Positions 24,001-49,300 of a DNA stretch of 64,000 nt are shown piece by piece. The translations under genes and the position numbers were made by a program. The stretch spans positions 11,506,442 to 11,570,441 of the forward strand of contig NC_064045.1 in assembly GCF_932526225.1 (NCBI RefSeq), written 5' to 3'. The notes beneath the pieces are model-generated. The model was not told the origin of the DNA. It saw only the letters and a program-made list of their open reading frames with translations, and did no database searches. Origin of the DNA: Nematostella vectensis (Eukaryota > Cnidaria > Anthozoa > Actiniaria > Edwardsiidae). The first letter of the stretch is position 1. Every line of letters begins with the position of its first letter.

Positions 24001-27000
24001 TTTTTATTCATTGATTGTGCACTTGAGTTTGCTCTTCTTGAATATGTTATCTGAATTGGTTCCTGCATACATATGCCATCTGACCAGCACCATTTCAAAA
24101 ACAAGAGAATTTGAATTTTTTGAGGTGAAGGAGTGGGATGGTGAAATAGTGGGAAGTAGCTTGTCTAGACTGCTGGCCACTAGATGAATAGGCAGATGAA
24201 TAGGTCCAGCATGCAGCTTTATAAAAGCAAGTGTCTTCAAAATCAAACAAGGAGATTGGTTATTACAGAGTTGGGCACAAAATGTCTTATACTTTGAGAA
24301 CTCAAAAGTTTTAAGACTTACTTGTTAACCATTAGAAGCAGACTGAAAAAGAAATAGGCTCCACCAACAAGCAGGTATGCCAGCGGCAGGTTGTAGGTGT
24401 GGCCTAGCACCGATTTAACAGTCTCGGAAGGGTAACTGCTATAGAACAATAGTGTAGTATTGATCCAGCCCTGAAAAAATGATTTAGACTTTAGAACTCA
24501 CTGTCATCATGATATGCAAATCGTTGGCCTTGAAATGAACTATAAGTAGGTAATGTTTACCTGATGTCAAACAAGGATTCTCTGGAAGAAAAGTAGGCCC
24601 GATACACTTGCTGTTATAAAATTAACTAATAAAAGGCACCAATAAAAAGAGTGTTGGGAGGCTTTTGATTGACAGAAGTCATAATACGGTTGCCACTTAT
24701 TGCCTAAGCATAGTACACATTCGCTGAATACTCAAATTCCATTAACATTGCTTCTTTTTCTTCTTTGCTTGACTACTTGTTGAAGGAGGGACGATTCATA
24801 ACCTAGGGGCTCCCAGCTATAGACTCAGGGATGATGGCCTCAAAACAATATATAATAGGAAGAGCCATAAAGAACTTTTTACTTATTGTTTGCACTTACC
24901 ACTCCGGTGATGAAGTCCAAGACAAGGTCTGGTGGACTCTTGTCGGTGTAGGTGTCGGTGCTATAGGTACAGCTGTTGGTGTTGTTGGGTGCTGCAACTG
25001 GCTCACTGACAAGAGCAGGCACTGATGTGAACCCAAACGTCAACAGGAAAATGAAGAGGTTTACAAACATCAGCCACTTGAGAAAAACAAAGTAAGAAAG
25101 GACTCCATTTCCAAATCGACCTGGAAAGCAACCAGATAAATCAACTAACTGAGTTATTTATCTTCCCTGCATAAGAGTACATTATGTACCAACCCCAACA
25201 TTTAAGAATATTAATATAACCCTTATATCAATAAGACTAGGGTTTATCACTTAATATGCATTAGGTACAGAAGCACCCTGGGAGGGGACTCTCAAGAAAA
25301 GTAGACAAGGGTGATCGCTCCATCTTTTAGGGTTTTTTAAAAAATCTGAACAACTGCAATCCCTTAGGAGGTGTTGCAGGATTTTTTTGATTTTGCCACC
25401 TCTTCGGGTATAAAATTCGACCAATTGCTATTCCTAAGGGGGTGTTTAGCATTTTTTTCCGATTCTACTATCCCTTAGGGTTAAAATTTCTTTCAACCAT
25501 ACCCAATTTGCTATCTCTTAGGGGTAAGAATTTCTGTTGTCATGCCCAAAGTGCCATCCCTTAGGGTTAAAATTGATTTTGCAAATGATCACCCCGTTTT
25601 TTTTTTTTTTATTGGATTCCCTTTTCCCCGGGGAAGCAACCCACATGTTTACGTATATTACATTACAAAGAAAACATCAGTAATACATAATTGTATCTTT
25701 AAGGGTATAAACTTACTAGGATATTCACCCATAAATTCACCCATTTATGTCTTTTTGGATATCCTATGCGGGGGCAGATCTAGCTTTTCACTGAAGGGGG
25801 GGAGGGGGGGGGGTTGGCTTTCTGACTCCCACAGACATAATACACACCTAAGAAGACAGGTTTAGGGAGTGTTCATTAAATACACCGAGGAGGGGGAGGG
25901 AAGATATTGAGGGGGGGCTCTGAAAATTTTTAACCACTCCAAAAAAAAAGGTCCTCTAAGGGAAAGAGAAGGAAAATTTGGGAGGCACCAAAAAAAATAT
26001 TTACAATGAAAGGGTGGGCTCTGAAATTTTAAGGTGTCTTGAGTAAAAATCTTTCCCCCACCCCCCTCGCTGTAATTAATGATCACTCCCTTATTGATAA
26101 AATGCGCACCAATCAGACTTTGTTAAAAAAAAACAGCATCTACTCTGACAACAATTTATTTTGGCAGCTCAAGGGGACGGCGGGGTTAAGCCCCATTAGC
26201 CCCCTAGATCCACTACAGCCGTGCCATACGCCCCCTCCACCTAGATACGCTACTGCCATTTGCCCAATTACTTGCATCATTACCTTCAATTTCTTTCATG
26301 CTCCCTTTCCACAACTCAAGGTCTCTTAGAGCATCTCCTATTCTCCCAGTTAAACGGTGCCAGCCCATAGCAATCTTTAACTTGGTTGCTTTCCAGCAAG
26401 ATATTCTTCTGATTTTCTGTCCTGCAGTTTGATTTTTCCTGTAAAAATAAGTGACAAAAAAATAATTATAAATAGCCCATGTGATAAGGAGTTAAAGGAA
26501 AAATATAGTAAACCCACTAATTCAAAACTAATCCAATAACAGGTCAGGTGCGTACACAGGGGGTGTGCGCACACACCGCACCCCCACCTTGCGCACCCCC
26601 CTCGGCAACCAAAAAGTGGATCATTTTTTATTATAGAATCTTCAAATACTATGCTTTTTCCATGTGATACCTATGACTGCGCACCCCCCCCCCCCCCCCT
26701 AGCCAATCCTGGGTATGCACCTGCAGGGGGAGGTTATAAGGTCATGTAGAAAAGAAATGCATGTTAAATCCCCTTTTTGTAATTTGCATGCAATTTTTTG
26801 TTGCTTTGCCAGCTGCAAAAACGTAGAAAAGTAGAGCTGTTTTTTTTTTCTTTTTGCAACACTGCAAGAAAAATTGCCCTGCGTATCATGTTTTTGCAAC
26901 TTGCAATGCAACCTGCAAAAACATTTCAGGAGTTGGCCAATAAATGTGTTTAATTTCTCCCAGGAGAAAGGGATGACCACTGTAAATTATAATTTAAATA

Positions 27001-28712
27001 AGGCCGCATTGTAAGTTGCAGAAAAATTGTGAGCGCGTTTTATCCCTCTGCAACATGGAAAATGTTTTATTTGTCACTGTTGCTGTCTCAGGAAAAATCG
27101 CCTTTAGCCTGACATTTGAGCATTATTCCCATAAAGGTGGTACTTGATATAATGGTACCCTGGCAGACAGAGATAGCACATCTGTCAGCTCGATAGTGAG
27201 CTACAGAAATGCAATTCTATTATAACAAGGGTGAATTAAGAAGTAAAGCAACAACACTGTAGTATGGAAACTAGAAGGATTATACAGTAGGGAATTGGAC
27301 TGGTGAAATAATAATAGCATCTCGCGGTATCAATTTAGCGTGTCATATCAAGTTGGTTGATTAATTTTGACCTGCCTAGCCCATGACACGGGGTAATGCA
27401 TCCGCATTCCAATTCAGATTCATCCTCATATAACACTAAATCATCTTGCCTCAAATGTCACATTTACATGACAACTTATCAACCCCACAAGTAACCAATT
27501 TAACAATAGAAACACACTGCTATTTCATCAAGCCAAGGTTAAACCATGAGAGGAATGAGGAATTCATTTAGCTGGGGGTAAAACGAGGACAACAGGAAGT
27601 CGACATCAGTATTGCAGTCGACAGATAATATGACAGATAGACAGTGGAAATATTTCTTGAAGTGCTTTTTAGACCAAATATGACCTCGAAGTTAGAATTA
27701 CAGAGCAAGAATTAATTTAACGTCCCAAACTACAATCATTTCTGCGATGAAATCTAAAAAACCGTAAAAGGAACAAACAGGATTGTCTCTCCAATTTAAA
27801 TAAGCAATAGATAAACAATAAGTAAGAGTATACTTTTGCGAGAAGTATGCTAAAATAAACAGCTCCTCGAGCGGTTATAAAAGCCGGCTTTCGACACCTC
27901 ATTTGGATTGTTATGGTTGAGCAAGTTTTCAATGGTGTTGTAGATTTAGAACGTAATCACGGATGGGGTTTTCGTCGGCCGACATCGAAAAAAAGACCCC
28001 GAAATCAAACAGCTTCCTAAATATGCAGCCATGATACTGCCACAGTAAGGACCAACTAGAATAATTAAATTATTCATAATCGATTCCACATAAAGTGTAC
28101 TGAGACATAACAATTTTGTACCATAAATTCCTAGTTTCTTCGTCTTTCAACAACTCTCGACATCATCATTAAATATATATCATAGCATTTAAAATTATGA
28201 CTGAGCGACAGTGGAGTTTATTTACTACACTACCCAGGGGAGACGAATTCATTATAAGGCTTATCCATGCTTTTACAATCATCCGCAAAAATTTCTTACT
28301 TCATTTCTCTTTTCTGCTGCATAGGGGCGGCCACGGCTTTCACCTCCTGAAAGTCTTCTTCGTCTTCTCCGTCATCCATTTCGACGACTTGCATGGTGGT
28401 TAGTGCATTAGATCCTCTGCGGACAGTTCTTCGGCCTGATCTCCTTCTAACGGATCCATGTCTTGTACCAATCGCTCGACTAGGAAGTCGTGTTGGCTCA
28501 ACACCATCGTCTTGATTCACGGCATAAGGATCAACTAGAGCGGAGAAATCAAGTTAAAGACGGTTGTTGAGAGGCTCAATGGTCTTACAAACAAGACAAA
28601 AAAACGATAAACTTTTGAAAACAAACAAAACATTCTCAAGTTAGGACGTGTGTTCTTCATGTTTCTTACCGCTATATGGATCTTCTCCAACGCTTTGCAT
28701 TTCCAGCGACAT
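12065..28712 (-). CDS. Transmembrane channel-like (TMC) protein
   Basis: Sixteen exons join in frame to 711 aa: 28670-28712, 28300-28534, 26284-26438, 24900-25120, 24322-24470, 23711-23846, 22786-22950, 21901-22061, 21081-21183, 20584-20681, 20060-20164, 17707-17782, 17159-17289, 12785-12919, 12392-12470 and 12065-12208. All introns are GT-AG with consistent phases; the exon 15 donor GTCAGT is weak. Family hallmarks in order are LELWKGSMKEIEG before TM1, LSYFVFLKWLMFVNL, LDFITGVGWINTTLLFY, FASWDYCI, NVLDLVYGQCLLWIGTFFSP and KLFIVFYVKK, ending with EGRDKRYLMEKL. The TMC-signature position reads NSWEN (456-460) where CWE is usual. The N-terminus is acidic and arginine-rich and cytosolic. TMC proteins are multipass membrane proteins of the anoctamin/OSCA superfamily; TMC1/2 are mechanotransduction pore subunits. 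This one cannot be assigned a subfamily or function here. Introns hold large minisatellites and mobile elements. Confidence 0.92.
14423..16107. mobile_element. TIR-bounded element in TMC intron 13
   Basis: The left end CTGTACAGGACCCGAAATGA is matched in inverted orientation at the right end (CTGTACAGG preceded by TCATTTCGGGTC). Homology extends about 65 bp inward through the GATCCCCAAAAGT and CCCCAACTGATCC words. Inside are a 31-bp minisatellite and a LINE-like 3' tail (AATAAACCATTGATTGATTG near 15889). No intact transposase frame is visible. Confidence 0.6.
15366..15600. repeat. 31-bp minisatellite
   Basis: About six to seven units of GGAATCCGGAATCCATG plus AAAAAATGAGATAT follow one another, with one variant block (CTGCTGGGATCC). 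The open frames across it are by-products of the repeat. Confidence 0.85.
16280..17160 (-). repeat. 53-56 bp minisatellite made of repeated 5' splice junctions
   Basis: On the transcribed (minus) strand each unit reads GTAGGGTGGGGAATTACCAG then GTGAGTCACGCTGTACTCAT and CACTCTACTGGGA. The first block is the last 20 nt of TMC exon 13, and GTGAGT is a 5' splice site. Sixteen copies follow the real junction at 17158/17159. A few decayed: CCAT|GTGAGT near 17007, a GC donor near 17058, and GTGATT or GTGATA in two others. Confidence 0.9.
17945..20030. repeat. 38-bp minisatellite with higher-order structure, G-quadruplex-prone on the transcribed strand
   Basis: About 55 units of CCCTAGGGCATGGGCCTRTC plus CCCCAACCCTACCCCCTC lie in the intron between TMC exons 11 and 12. 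From about 19140 to 19720 a six-unit block (about 228 bp) recurs, marked by CGGCATGAGC at 19181, 19408 and 19637. On the transcribed strand each unit has four G-runs. The proline-rich frames across it come from the repeat and are not a protein. Confidence 0.95.
20180..20303. repeat. 41-bp tandem repeat, three copies
   Basis: Three near-identical units of TTGCACCTATATGATATATA followed by ACATATATGATATAATATAAA lie in the TMC intron just upstream of exon 11. Confidence 0.9.
21541..21765. repeat. Poly-G-rich dispersed repeat, two diverged units
   Basis: Two units share CATATGSC, GGCAGCCC or AGCAGCCC, CCCCATTAACC or CCCCTTAACC, and TAGATCC. Each includes a poly-G tract. Related ends with GTAGTGGATCTAGG occur near 23112 and 26200, so this is a dispersed element family in TMC introns. 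Confidence 0.6.
22152..22413 (+). mobile_element. tRNA-derived SINE
   Basis: GGTAGCCCGGTGTGTTAGC resembles a tRNA head with a degenerate A box. GTTCAATTCCC (22210-22220) matches the B box. The element ends in ATTTATTTATTTATTTA. It lies in the intron between TMC exons 7 and 8. Confidence 0.6.
25325..25580. repeat. Degenerate tandem repeat, CCCTTAGGG-containing
   Basis: Five rough units of about 50-60 bp share CCCTTAGGGTTAAAAT and a T-run. They lie in the TMC intron upstream of exon 4. Confidence 0.6.
26545..26723. mobile_element. TIR element with poly-C (CAGGTGCG variant of the CAGGCCCG family)
   Basis: The left end CAGGTGCGTACACAGG and right end CCTGGGTATGCACCTG are inverted. A C-run lies just inside the right end. 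The flanks CAGGT and CAGGG agree with a 5-bp target duplication with one change. It lies in the TMC intron upstream of exon 3. Confidence 0.65.
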
Positions 28713-30609
28713 TTTTGGGCTTAGTTTGGGACCAACTCTACTGTGCATCACTTGTGAGACATATTCGTCAACCCCTCTAATTATTGTGTGATATTTAAAA
28801 CCCCAAAAATAAAATCATTTCCTTTGACCCCGTCCCATATTTCTTTTACAGCTTCCAAACCTTTTCTTTTGTGAACCGAAAACCAACTCGCCATCCAAAT
28901 AAAACAAGCCTTTTCATTGGTTTGTTATCATAACGGAGTATAATGTTTTTCACTATTGGCCGAAAATTATGTTTTGTAGTGACGTCATTCTAGGATGCAA
29001 ATTTCTTTAAAAAATAGGGAATATTCCATCGTCATGGTTACCAATTATACACAAGATAAATATAACACGGAAACAAAGAAGATAAGACGAATAGTCCTGA
29101 CAACAGCAAAAAAACATTAAAAAACAATGTCAACATTGGGAATAAAAACAATCGGGGACAAAATCCAGAAGTGCGATAGGAAATCGTTTAAAATTTGATT
29201 TTGTTAATCTAGAAGTTATTACGTGAGCGTGCGAAGACAGATAACGTAAAAAGGAAGGGCAAAAAGTAATCAAATAAAAAAATGAAATTTTTTTTTTAAT
29301 AATGACCGTTCTTCTAAAAATATTAAATGGCACTGCAAAAATTATTTTTTTTACTTGTGTCTAAGAAAGCCATTGTTTAGGTTTTTAAAAGCCACGATTC
29401 TAAAGCAAACACAATATGATGAAGTTTGGACAGGCAGTACGTAAAATGTCAATTCTGACCAGTACGCTTCAAAATACTAGAACTAAAAGCGTTTGAGTCA
29501 TGACTTTGGTATCTTGATATGGGACAATAAAAGGCGCTAAAGAGCCAAAAGAAAATTAATTAAATATAAAGTACAAATATGTTTGATGAAATTTCACAAA
29601 TCGAAATTGATTTCTCTTGAAATAGCTTTCTAATTAATTAAAATCTGAGCTAGTCATATTTTACAATAGGACTATAAAAATAAAGATGCACATTAATACA
29701 AAATAAAATCTGCAATTAATATCACATTTTAGTCGTTTTTAGATATCCCCGTTAATAATGTGTTATGATAAATAGTAAAATGTTAACGTTAAATAGGGGA
29801 GAATCTATTTTCGAATATTAGGCAAATAAAGACAATACCAGAAGCAAATTACAAGATTTTTTTTATTCACAACAACATCAGATAAAACACGTTACAGATC
29901 AAAGTACGGATGGTAGAGAAAGATGGATAATTAGGTGTTACGAGGTAACAATGAAATCTACAGAGAATAAAAAGGCTTGAGTTAGGGAGTGGTACAACTT
30001 TTAGTATCTCACGAGACGAGGATGGCACAAAAATCAAATTTATAAAAAAAAAAATGATAATGAAAAACATAAAGAAAAGAACCAATTCGTCTTCCCTTTT
30101 TCTGTTAATTTTTTTTGCAACATCCTTCAATCGTTAAACCCCTTGTCGATATAAAGATAAATGAGGGCGTTTGAGGGGGGGGGGGGATGACATCTCACGA
30201 TCCAAAAACAAACAAAATCCCCCTCCACTACTCCACGTTTAACGACTCTAGGCGCCTTGGGCAAACGTCAAACTAAGGCAAGGCGTATTTTTCTAAGTTC
30301 AAAGTTGTTCCAGAGTATAACGACTTTCTATGGAGCTCCATTCAGTCCTATTTCAAAAACATGGGGTTCTGGAGAATAGAGGTCCTCGAATAACGTCGAT
30401 CTATGGTGAACTATGAGCAATTCTCCACTACCCCTCACCCCCACTGCTGTCTTCGACATGAACTCATTCTATCAAGGCCTATATTTGTCACTTCCGGGCA
30501 CTGCCGGGCTAAGGAATACAAGGCCCCCTGGGGACTAGTTCGTTTGCGGTCCGTTACTAAGTCCACCGAAAGGGAACGCGCATGATAAAGGGGGAGACAC
30601 ACGTGAAGC
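28713..30609. other. Intergenic region between TMC start and U2AF2 stop
   Basis: No coding exon is supported. The first few hundred bases should hold the TMC promoter and leader; the rest is AT-rich and includes the U2AF2 3' untranslated region. A G-run lies at about 30175-30186. No mobile element was recognised. Confidence 0.5.
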
Positions 30610-44453
<13,844 letters not shown>

Positions 44454-44638
44454 CTTCTGTACTATATGTCCGCGACAACTCTTCTTCTTTGCACAGAAAA
44501 AAAAATGGCGGAGTAACAAGCGTGTTGCGACCGCCGGATCGAGGCTGTTTGATAGTAGTTACCTTTCCTACGCGGATGGAAGAACACAGCTAACCATTAA
44601 CAAAACCCATTAACAAAACCAATCAATAAAGGCCCTAA

Positions 44639-44865
44639 AGCCCTATCTACACTACCAATTTTTAGTTAACAATTTTATTTGCTAGTGTAGATGGAGCGAA
44701 GTCGGCAATTTTTATGTGGCAACTATAATTGCTCAAAAGCTAGCAGGTTTGCTTTATCTCGGCAATTTAAAATTGTCACACATGAAAAATTGCTAGTGTA
44801 GATGCCAACAAATATAGTTGTCAATTAAAAATTGTCAACTAAAAATTGTTAGTGTAGAATGGGCT
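44639..44865. mobile_element. MITE with TAA target duplication (Harbinger-like)
   Basis: The terminal repeats AGCCCTATCTACACTA and TAGTGTAGAATGGGCT are inverted, continue inward as CAATTTTTAGTTAACAATTT on the left and its near-complement on the right, and are flanked by TAA on both sides (44636-44638 and 44866-44868). It lies about 190 bp upstream of the U2AF2 start codon. Confidence 0.8.
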
Positions 44866-44928
44866 TAATAGTAGTCGAGTTCGTGAACCAGAAGAATAAA
44901 CACAATACACCAAATACTGGTATCCGAC

Positions 44929-44970
44929 TCTGCCAAATTTTCGTCTTTAATAAGACTTCTTCAGGGCAGA
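44929..44970 (-). ncRNA. Hammerhead-ribozyme-like motif (Penelope style)
   Basis: On the minus strand: stem I TCTGCC, core CTGAAGA, stem II GTCTT-ATTA-AAGAC, core GAAA, stem III/cleavage segment ATTT, and stem I return GGCAGA. Stem I extends to eight pairs with one wobble. The layout is the same as at 10733-10782. A plus-strand RT-like remnant (KSSFVIRTVVDWNNL, near 45136-45180) is next to it. Confidence 0.5.
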
Positions 44971-46394
44971 ATCTAGAGTTACCTCGTTGTTGACGACACT
45001 AAATTGGAACATCTGAATCAAGATTGGAGCTGTTCAGAAAGGCCGACAGGGCCGCCTCGCCGCCCTACTGATTGGACACCTTACAACGCCCTCAGAGAAT
45101 ATTTCTCAACCGTTTGCTCGTAACTAATGTATATAAGTCTAGTTTCGTAATCCGAACAGTAGTAGACTGGAACAATCTGGGCTAGGAAATAGTTTCACGA
45201 TGTGTTTAATCAAGACACCTTAAAATTTTAGAGCCCTCTTTCATTGTTAGCATTTTTTCGGTGCCCTGCCTTTGAGAATCCCAAAATGTAAACCCGAAAC
45301 CGCGCTATAAAATCTCAAGACTAGAGTATAGTTTCAATAAAGTAGCCAATACTCATTCTTTAGTGTTGTTTATTGTTCTGGGGGAGAACCTTAATTTTTG
45401 ATTGCCTTTGTGGGGGGAAAAAAATTCAATTTAGCAGCCCTCCCGCCGAGATAAATAATTACCTTTCTTTTATTATCATACTCAAAATGCTCCAAAAATA
45501 AAGACGGGACTGTCTCAACTAAAATTAGACGGTTTTATAATAAAAAAAAAAAGAGTGCATGCTTTAGAAAATTGTTCCCCAATTGTGATTTTCATTGGCA
45601 CAAGACGGCTTTACAGTTTAGACAACCCCCTCCATTCCCACCCCCAGTCAACTAGGAGGTTTGCCCAAATAAACACATACAATAAGCACAAGTTCAAATG
45701 TTAGCTGGTAAAAGGACGATGGAGTAATCATGTTTATTTCACATGTCAAAAATGACAAACTAAAACGTCCAAAGTGGCAGCTACCTTTCTTATGAATAGC
45801 AAATGAGGAGCAAACTTCTTTATATCATTTCAAACCCAGAACCGTCACATTGCTATGTATTCATTTTTTAAATAAAAATTGTATGAATGTGGTAGGAAAG
45901 AGGGCTTCAGTTTCTGCAGAAATGTGCAAATGAATTTGTCTCATATTTTCAGAGTTAACATTTTGTAGGGGGATTACTATGTAGCTACTTCATTTGAAGT
46001 CTAGTAGGCTAGGCTAGTATTTGTCAATGACCCCCTTTAACCACAAAAAATTGGTTGGATTTGGGGCCCTCTGACAATCTTTGTACATTCAATGAAGATT
46101 TAGCACAGTGGGTCAACTTGACAATCTCCTTTAGCATTATGTACAAGTGCCTAGGTAGGGAGGGGCTTCCAAGGAGTGCCCATCCCTCTGACTGTTAAAA
46201 AGTGAGTGATCAGCAGATATTATACTTTTATCTTCTGCATGTCCCCAAAGACAAATCCTGGTCAAACCACAGCTGTATGTAAATAAGCTTTTCAATTCGG
46301 TGTTTTTTAAGAATTAAAATCAAAATTCTTACATATGTATTTCCCCTGTATCAGTTTTAGCTATCGTACTGCAAACATTTTATTCCGTTTCACA

Positions 46395-49300
46395 TTATTC
46401 ATCATCATCTGAAGAATCCTCTTTCTTTGTCTTTTTCTTTTTCTTGGGTGTCTCATCTGAGATACCAACAGGTCTTTCAGGTAATGAGTTGTAAATGGGT
46501 AGAGAGATGGAGTTGGAGGTTTTAATGTTCAGAGACTGAATATTATTCCAACCACGAGGGATTATCTTTGCCAATCCAGATACTGCTTCTACAATATTTG
46601 AGATAACCTCCTTCTTCTCCTGTCCTGTGTGACCAACTTTCATAGCACTGTAACCAGAACAGGAAACAAAATTCATTACATTAGATCAAACATTTTTTTC
46701 CTATAAGAATGCTCTTTGAGAGTCCATGTAATGCAAGAGAATTTTTTTTATTGATGAACAATGAAACATATACTGTATACTGACATTTAAATTCAATATT
46801 TCTGTGCCTAATTTTTAACTTCTCGGTTATTTGTCACAAACTTTGAAATATTTGATATTAAGACATTTTTGGTTATATACAGTAAGGGTCTAGCAAATCA
46901 AATTCCTGATAATCAAAGTTCAAGTGTATTTATGAAAAAAATGCCACAAGAGAAAATGTCTGGATTATCTAGATGTGCAGATAATCAAGGTCTGGATAGT
47001 CAAAGATTCAACTGCACTAGAAAATACTGCATTTGCCAAGATTCTTTAATAACTCTGTCATCCTACCTGCAGGATCCATGGCCGAGTGAGATATATGTGC
47101 TTTGAAGAGCTTTATTTATCTCCCCTTGTAGATTAGTTTTCTTCAAATTCACAGGCAGAGGAAACCTTAAAATCAGAGTGTAAAGTAAATTAGCGAACAA
47201 ATAATGGAGGTTGGATTTTACAATTTGCCCCAGTTATAGGAGGTAACCTCAACATGCTGTTGAGCAAGTGGGTGAAAGGTTAAAATTCCCCTAGTTACCT
47301 GGTGTTATTTTTAAATCGTGTAACTCTTATAACTCAAATTGAAAATTCTTAATTACTGAAACTCACATATTTTTCCTTCTCTTTATGACCCATGCTCAAG
47401 GATGCAGTGTACTTTGCGGGCGCTCCCAGGGGTCTCTCCCGCAGAAGAGCCGCTGGAAAAGTTTTCAAGTAAGACTAGTTCTGGGGGCGTGACACGCCCG
47501 AAGCTAAGCCAATTTAAAATTTACAGCCGATGAAATCAAAATTATTCTGCCGGAATTAAATACCCTTTTTGGTCAGTACACACTGAATTGTTATCTTATT
47601 TCTGATTAGCTTGAATTTTTTGGGAAGAAACCCTGTCGTAGACAAAATGTGTAAAAATTAGGCTTTGTTATTCATGTTATTCTTATGCTGAAGCCTGATG
47701 CTTGACAGCAGAGGAATTTTCAAGCGTAAGTTTACTTAAACTTAAGAAAGAATTTGTCTCAATATAGATCTGATCGCTTGCAGTTGGACGATCGACCTTC
47801 AGCGGGCAAACAACCACAAGGACAGGGTTTTCGGGAACATTCGAGTCACCAATTTTGCAGCTTTCATTGAAAAGAAGTGGCAAGATTTGAAATACCGGGC
47901 TTTTAGCGAAGCCTGTCGGTAGCTGAGCAAAAATATCACTCTTTCCAACTAAATACGACTGTATCACAAGCAATTGTTCTGGCTTCAGAGTTTCTTTTAT
48001 CGTACAAAACAAAGTACAGTAACTTGATCGATCAAACAGGCAAAGCATTTGTCAGCGATACGAGCGTTGTTAATTAGGAATCACAAGTAAACACAGCTGT
48101 GCTGTGATTGGGCCTTTTTTCACACCTAAAAAAAAGGCCCAATCACAGCACAGTGGCTCCCAGCTTTTTGGAACTCAAAATTGCTATAATCATTTCCAGC
48201 GGCTCTTCTACGATAGTGACCTTTGGGAATGCCCGCAAAGTAGCTGGATCCTTGAGCATGTTCATGACCATATTATAAAGATTGTTAAAAATGTTTTCTT
48301 CTTTAGTGACAGGTATGGGTAACAATACATTGTTATCATTAATTCAATAAAACTTTAAAGCTGTTTACATAAATTTTGTATTGAATGTTAACCCACACTG
48401 ATTCAACATACTGGTAGTTCAACCAAATTTTGGTTTTAAGCAAGTATAAACAATGGTGAGCTCTAGTAATGATTTCAACAGAAACTTGGTGGTCAGTCTG
48501 CCCTATGTACATGTGTCCAGCTTCTGCACAGAATCAAGAATGGTTCTGATTATAGGACAGCAAGTCAGGTTTCCATGGAAACTTTCCAGGATTTCTACTT
48601 ACTTTTTCTTGGCAAAGAAAGCTTTCCCCAATACGCGTGGTAATAAATGATAGATAGCATCATCACACAGAAATATGTCATACAAACTTGACAGTTGCCT
48701 TTTGGATTCAAATGATCGATAATTCTTCCTAAGCTTTGTCAAGCTAATAACCTAGAAAAAAAGTAACAAAATGGAATAAAGAGAATGTACAACTTCATTT
48801 TACATAAAAATGCTTGTCATAACCACAATTACATCATTACCATCTTTTATACCCGTTTTCAGTAATGTGTACATCATCCTTTTTGCTTGCAAATCACAAC
48901 TTATTTTTGCAGCTATGAGGGCAGGGGTACATGTGAGTGAAAACGGGTATAACAAAGATGTGAATTCCACTTTTCTATAAAAAAATCATGGCATTTTACA
49001 GGGCCATAGTTTAGAAACAGACATGTGCCCCCCCCCCCCAATGTTGAGAGCCAAATAATTTAAGTCTGTCAAGTAATTTTTTTTTTCAAGTAAAATTTTT
49101 GACTGTATAATAACAGCCCCCCCCCCAATATCTATTTCTTCTTATCATTAAACTACAGTACTGTAGTCATAATTTTAGAGGTGATATCTTTTGACAATGC
49201 TACATAGCTGTTCTAGTAGGTATCACTCAAGGTCGCCCCTTTTCAGTTAAGTGGCCACTGTACCTTTTTCACAGAGGTTATGTCTTTAGATTTAAGCAAT

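Larger units (their letters stand above)
44454..46394. other. Intergenic region between U2AF2 start and RSL1D1-like stop
   Basis: It contains the U2AF2 leader and promoter (no clear core motif), a MITE (44639-44865), a Penelope-type remnant with a hammerhead-like motif (about 44925-45190), and AT-rich sequence with nothing recognisable from about 45200 to the RSL1D1-like stop. Confidence 0.5.

Noticed and set aside
24004-24246. 80-codon minus frame in a TMC intron considered as an extra exon
   Set aside because: Exons 5 and 6 join in phase without it and it has no TMC similarity.
48143-48325. 60-codon minus frame considered as an RSL1D1 exon
   Set aside because: It does not fit the L1 domain, and the exon 47067-47165 joins in phase with the expected L1 sequence. 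The frame belongs to an inverted-repeat arm.
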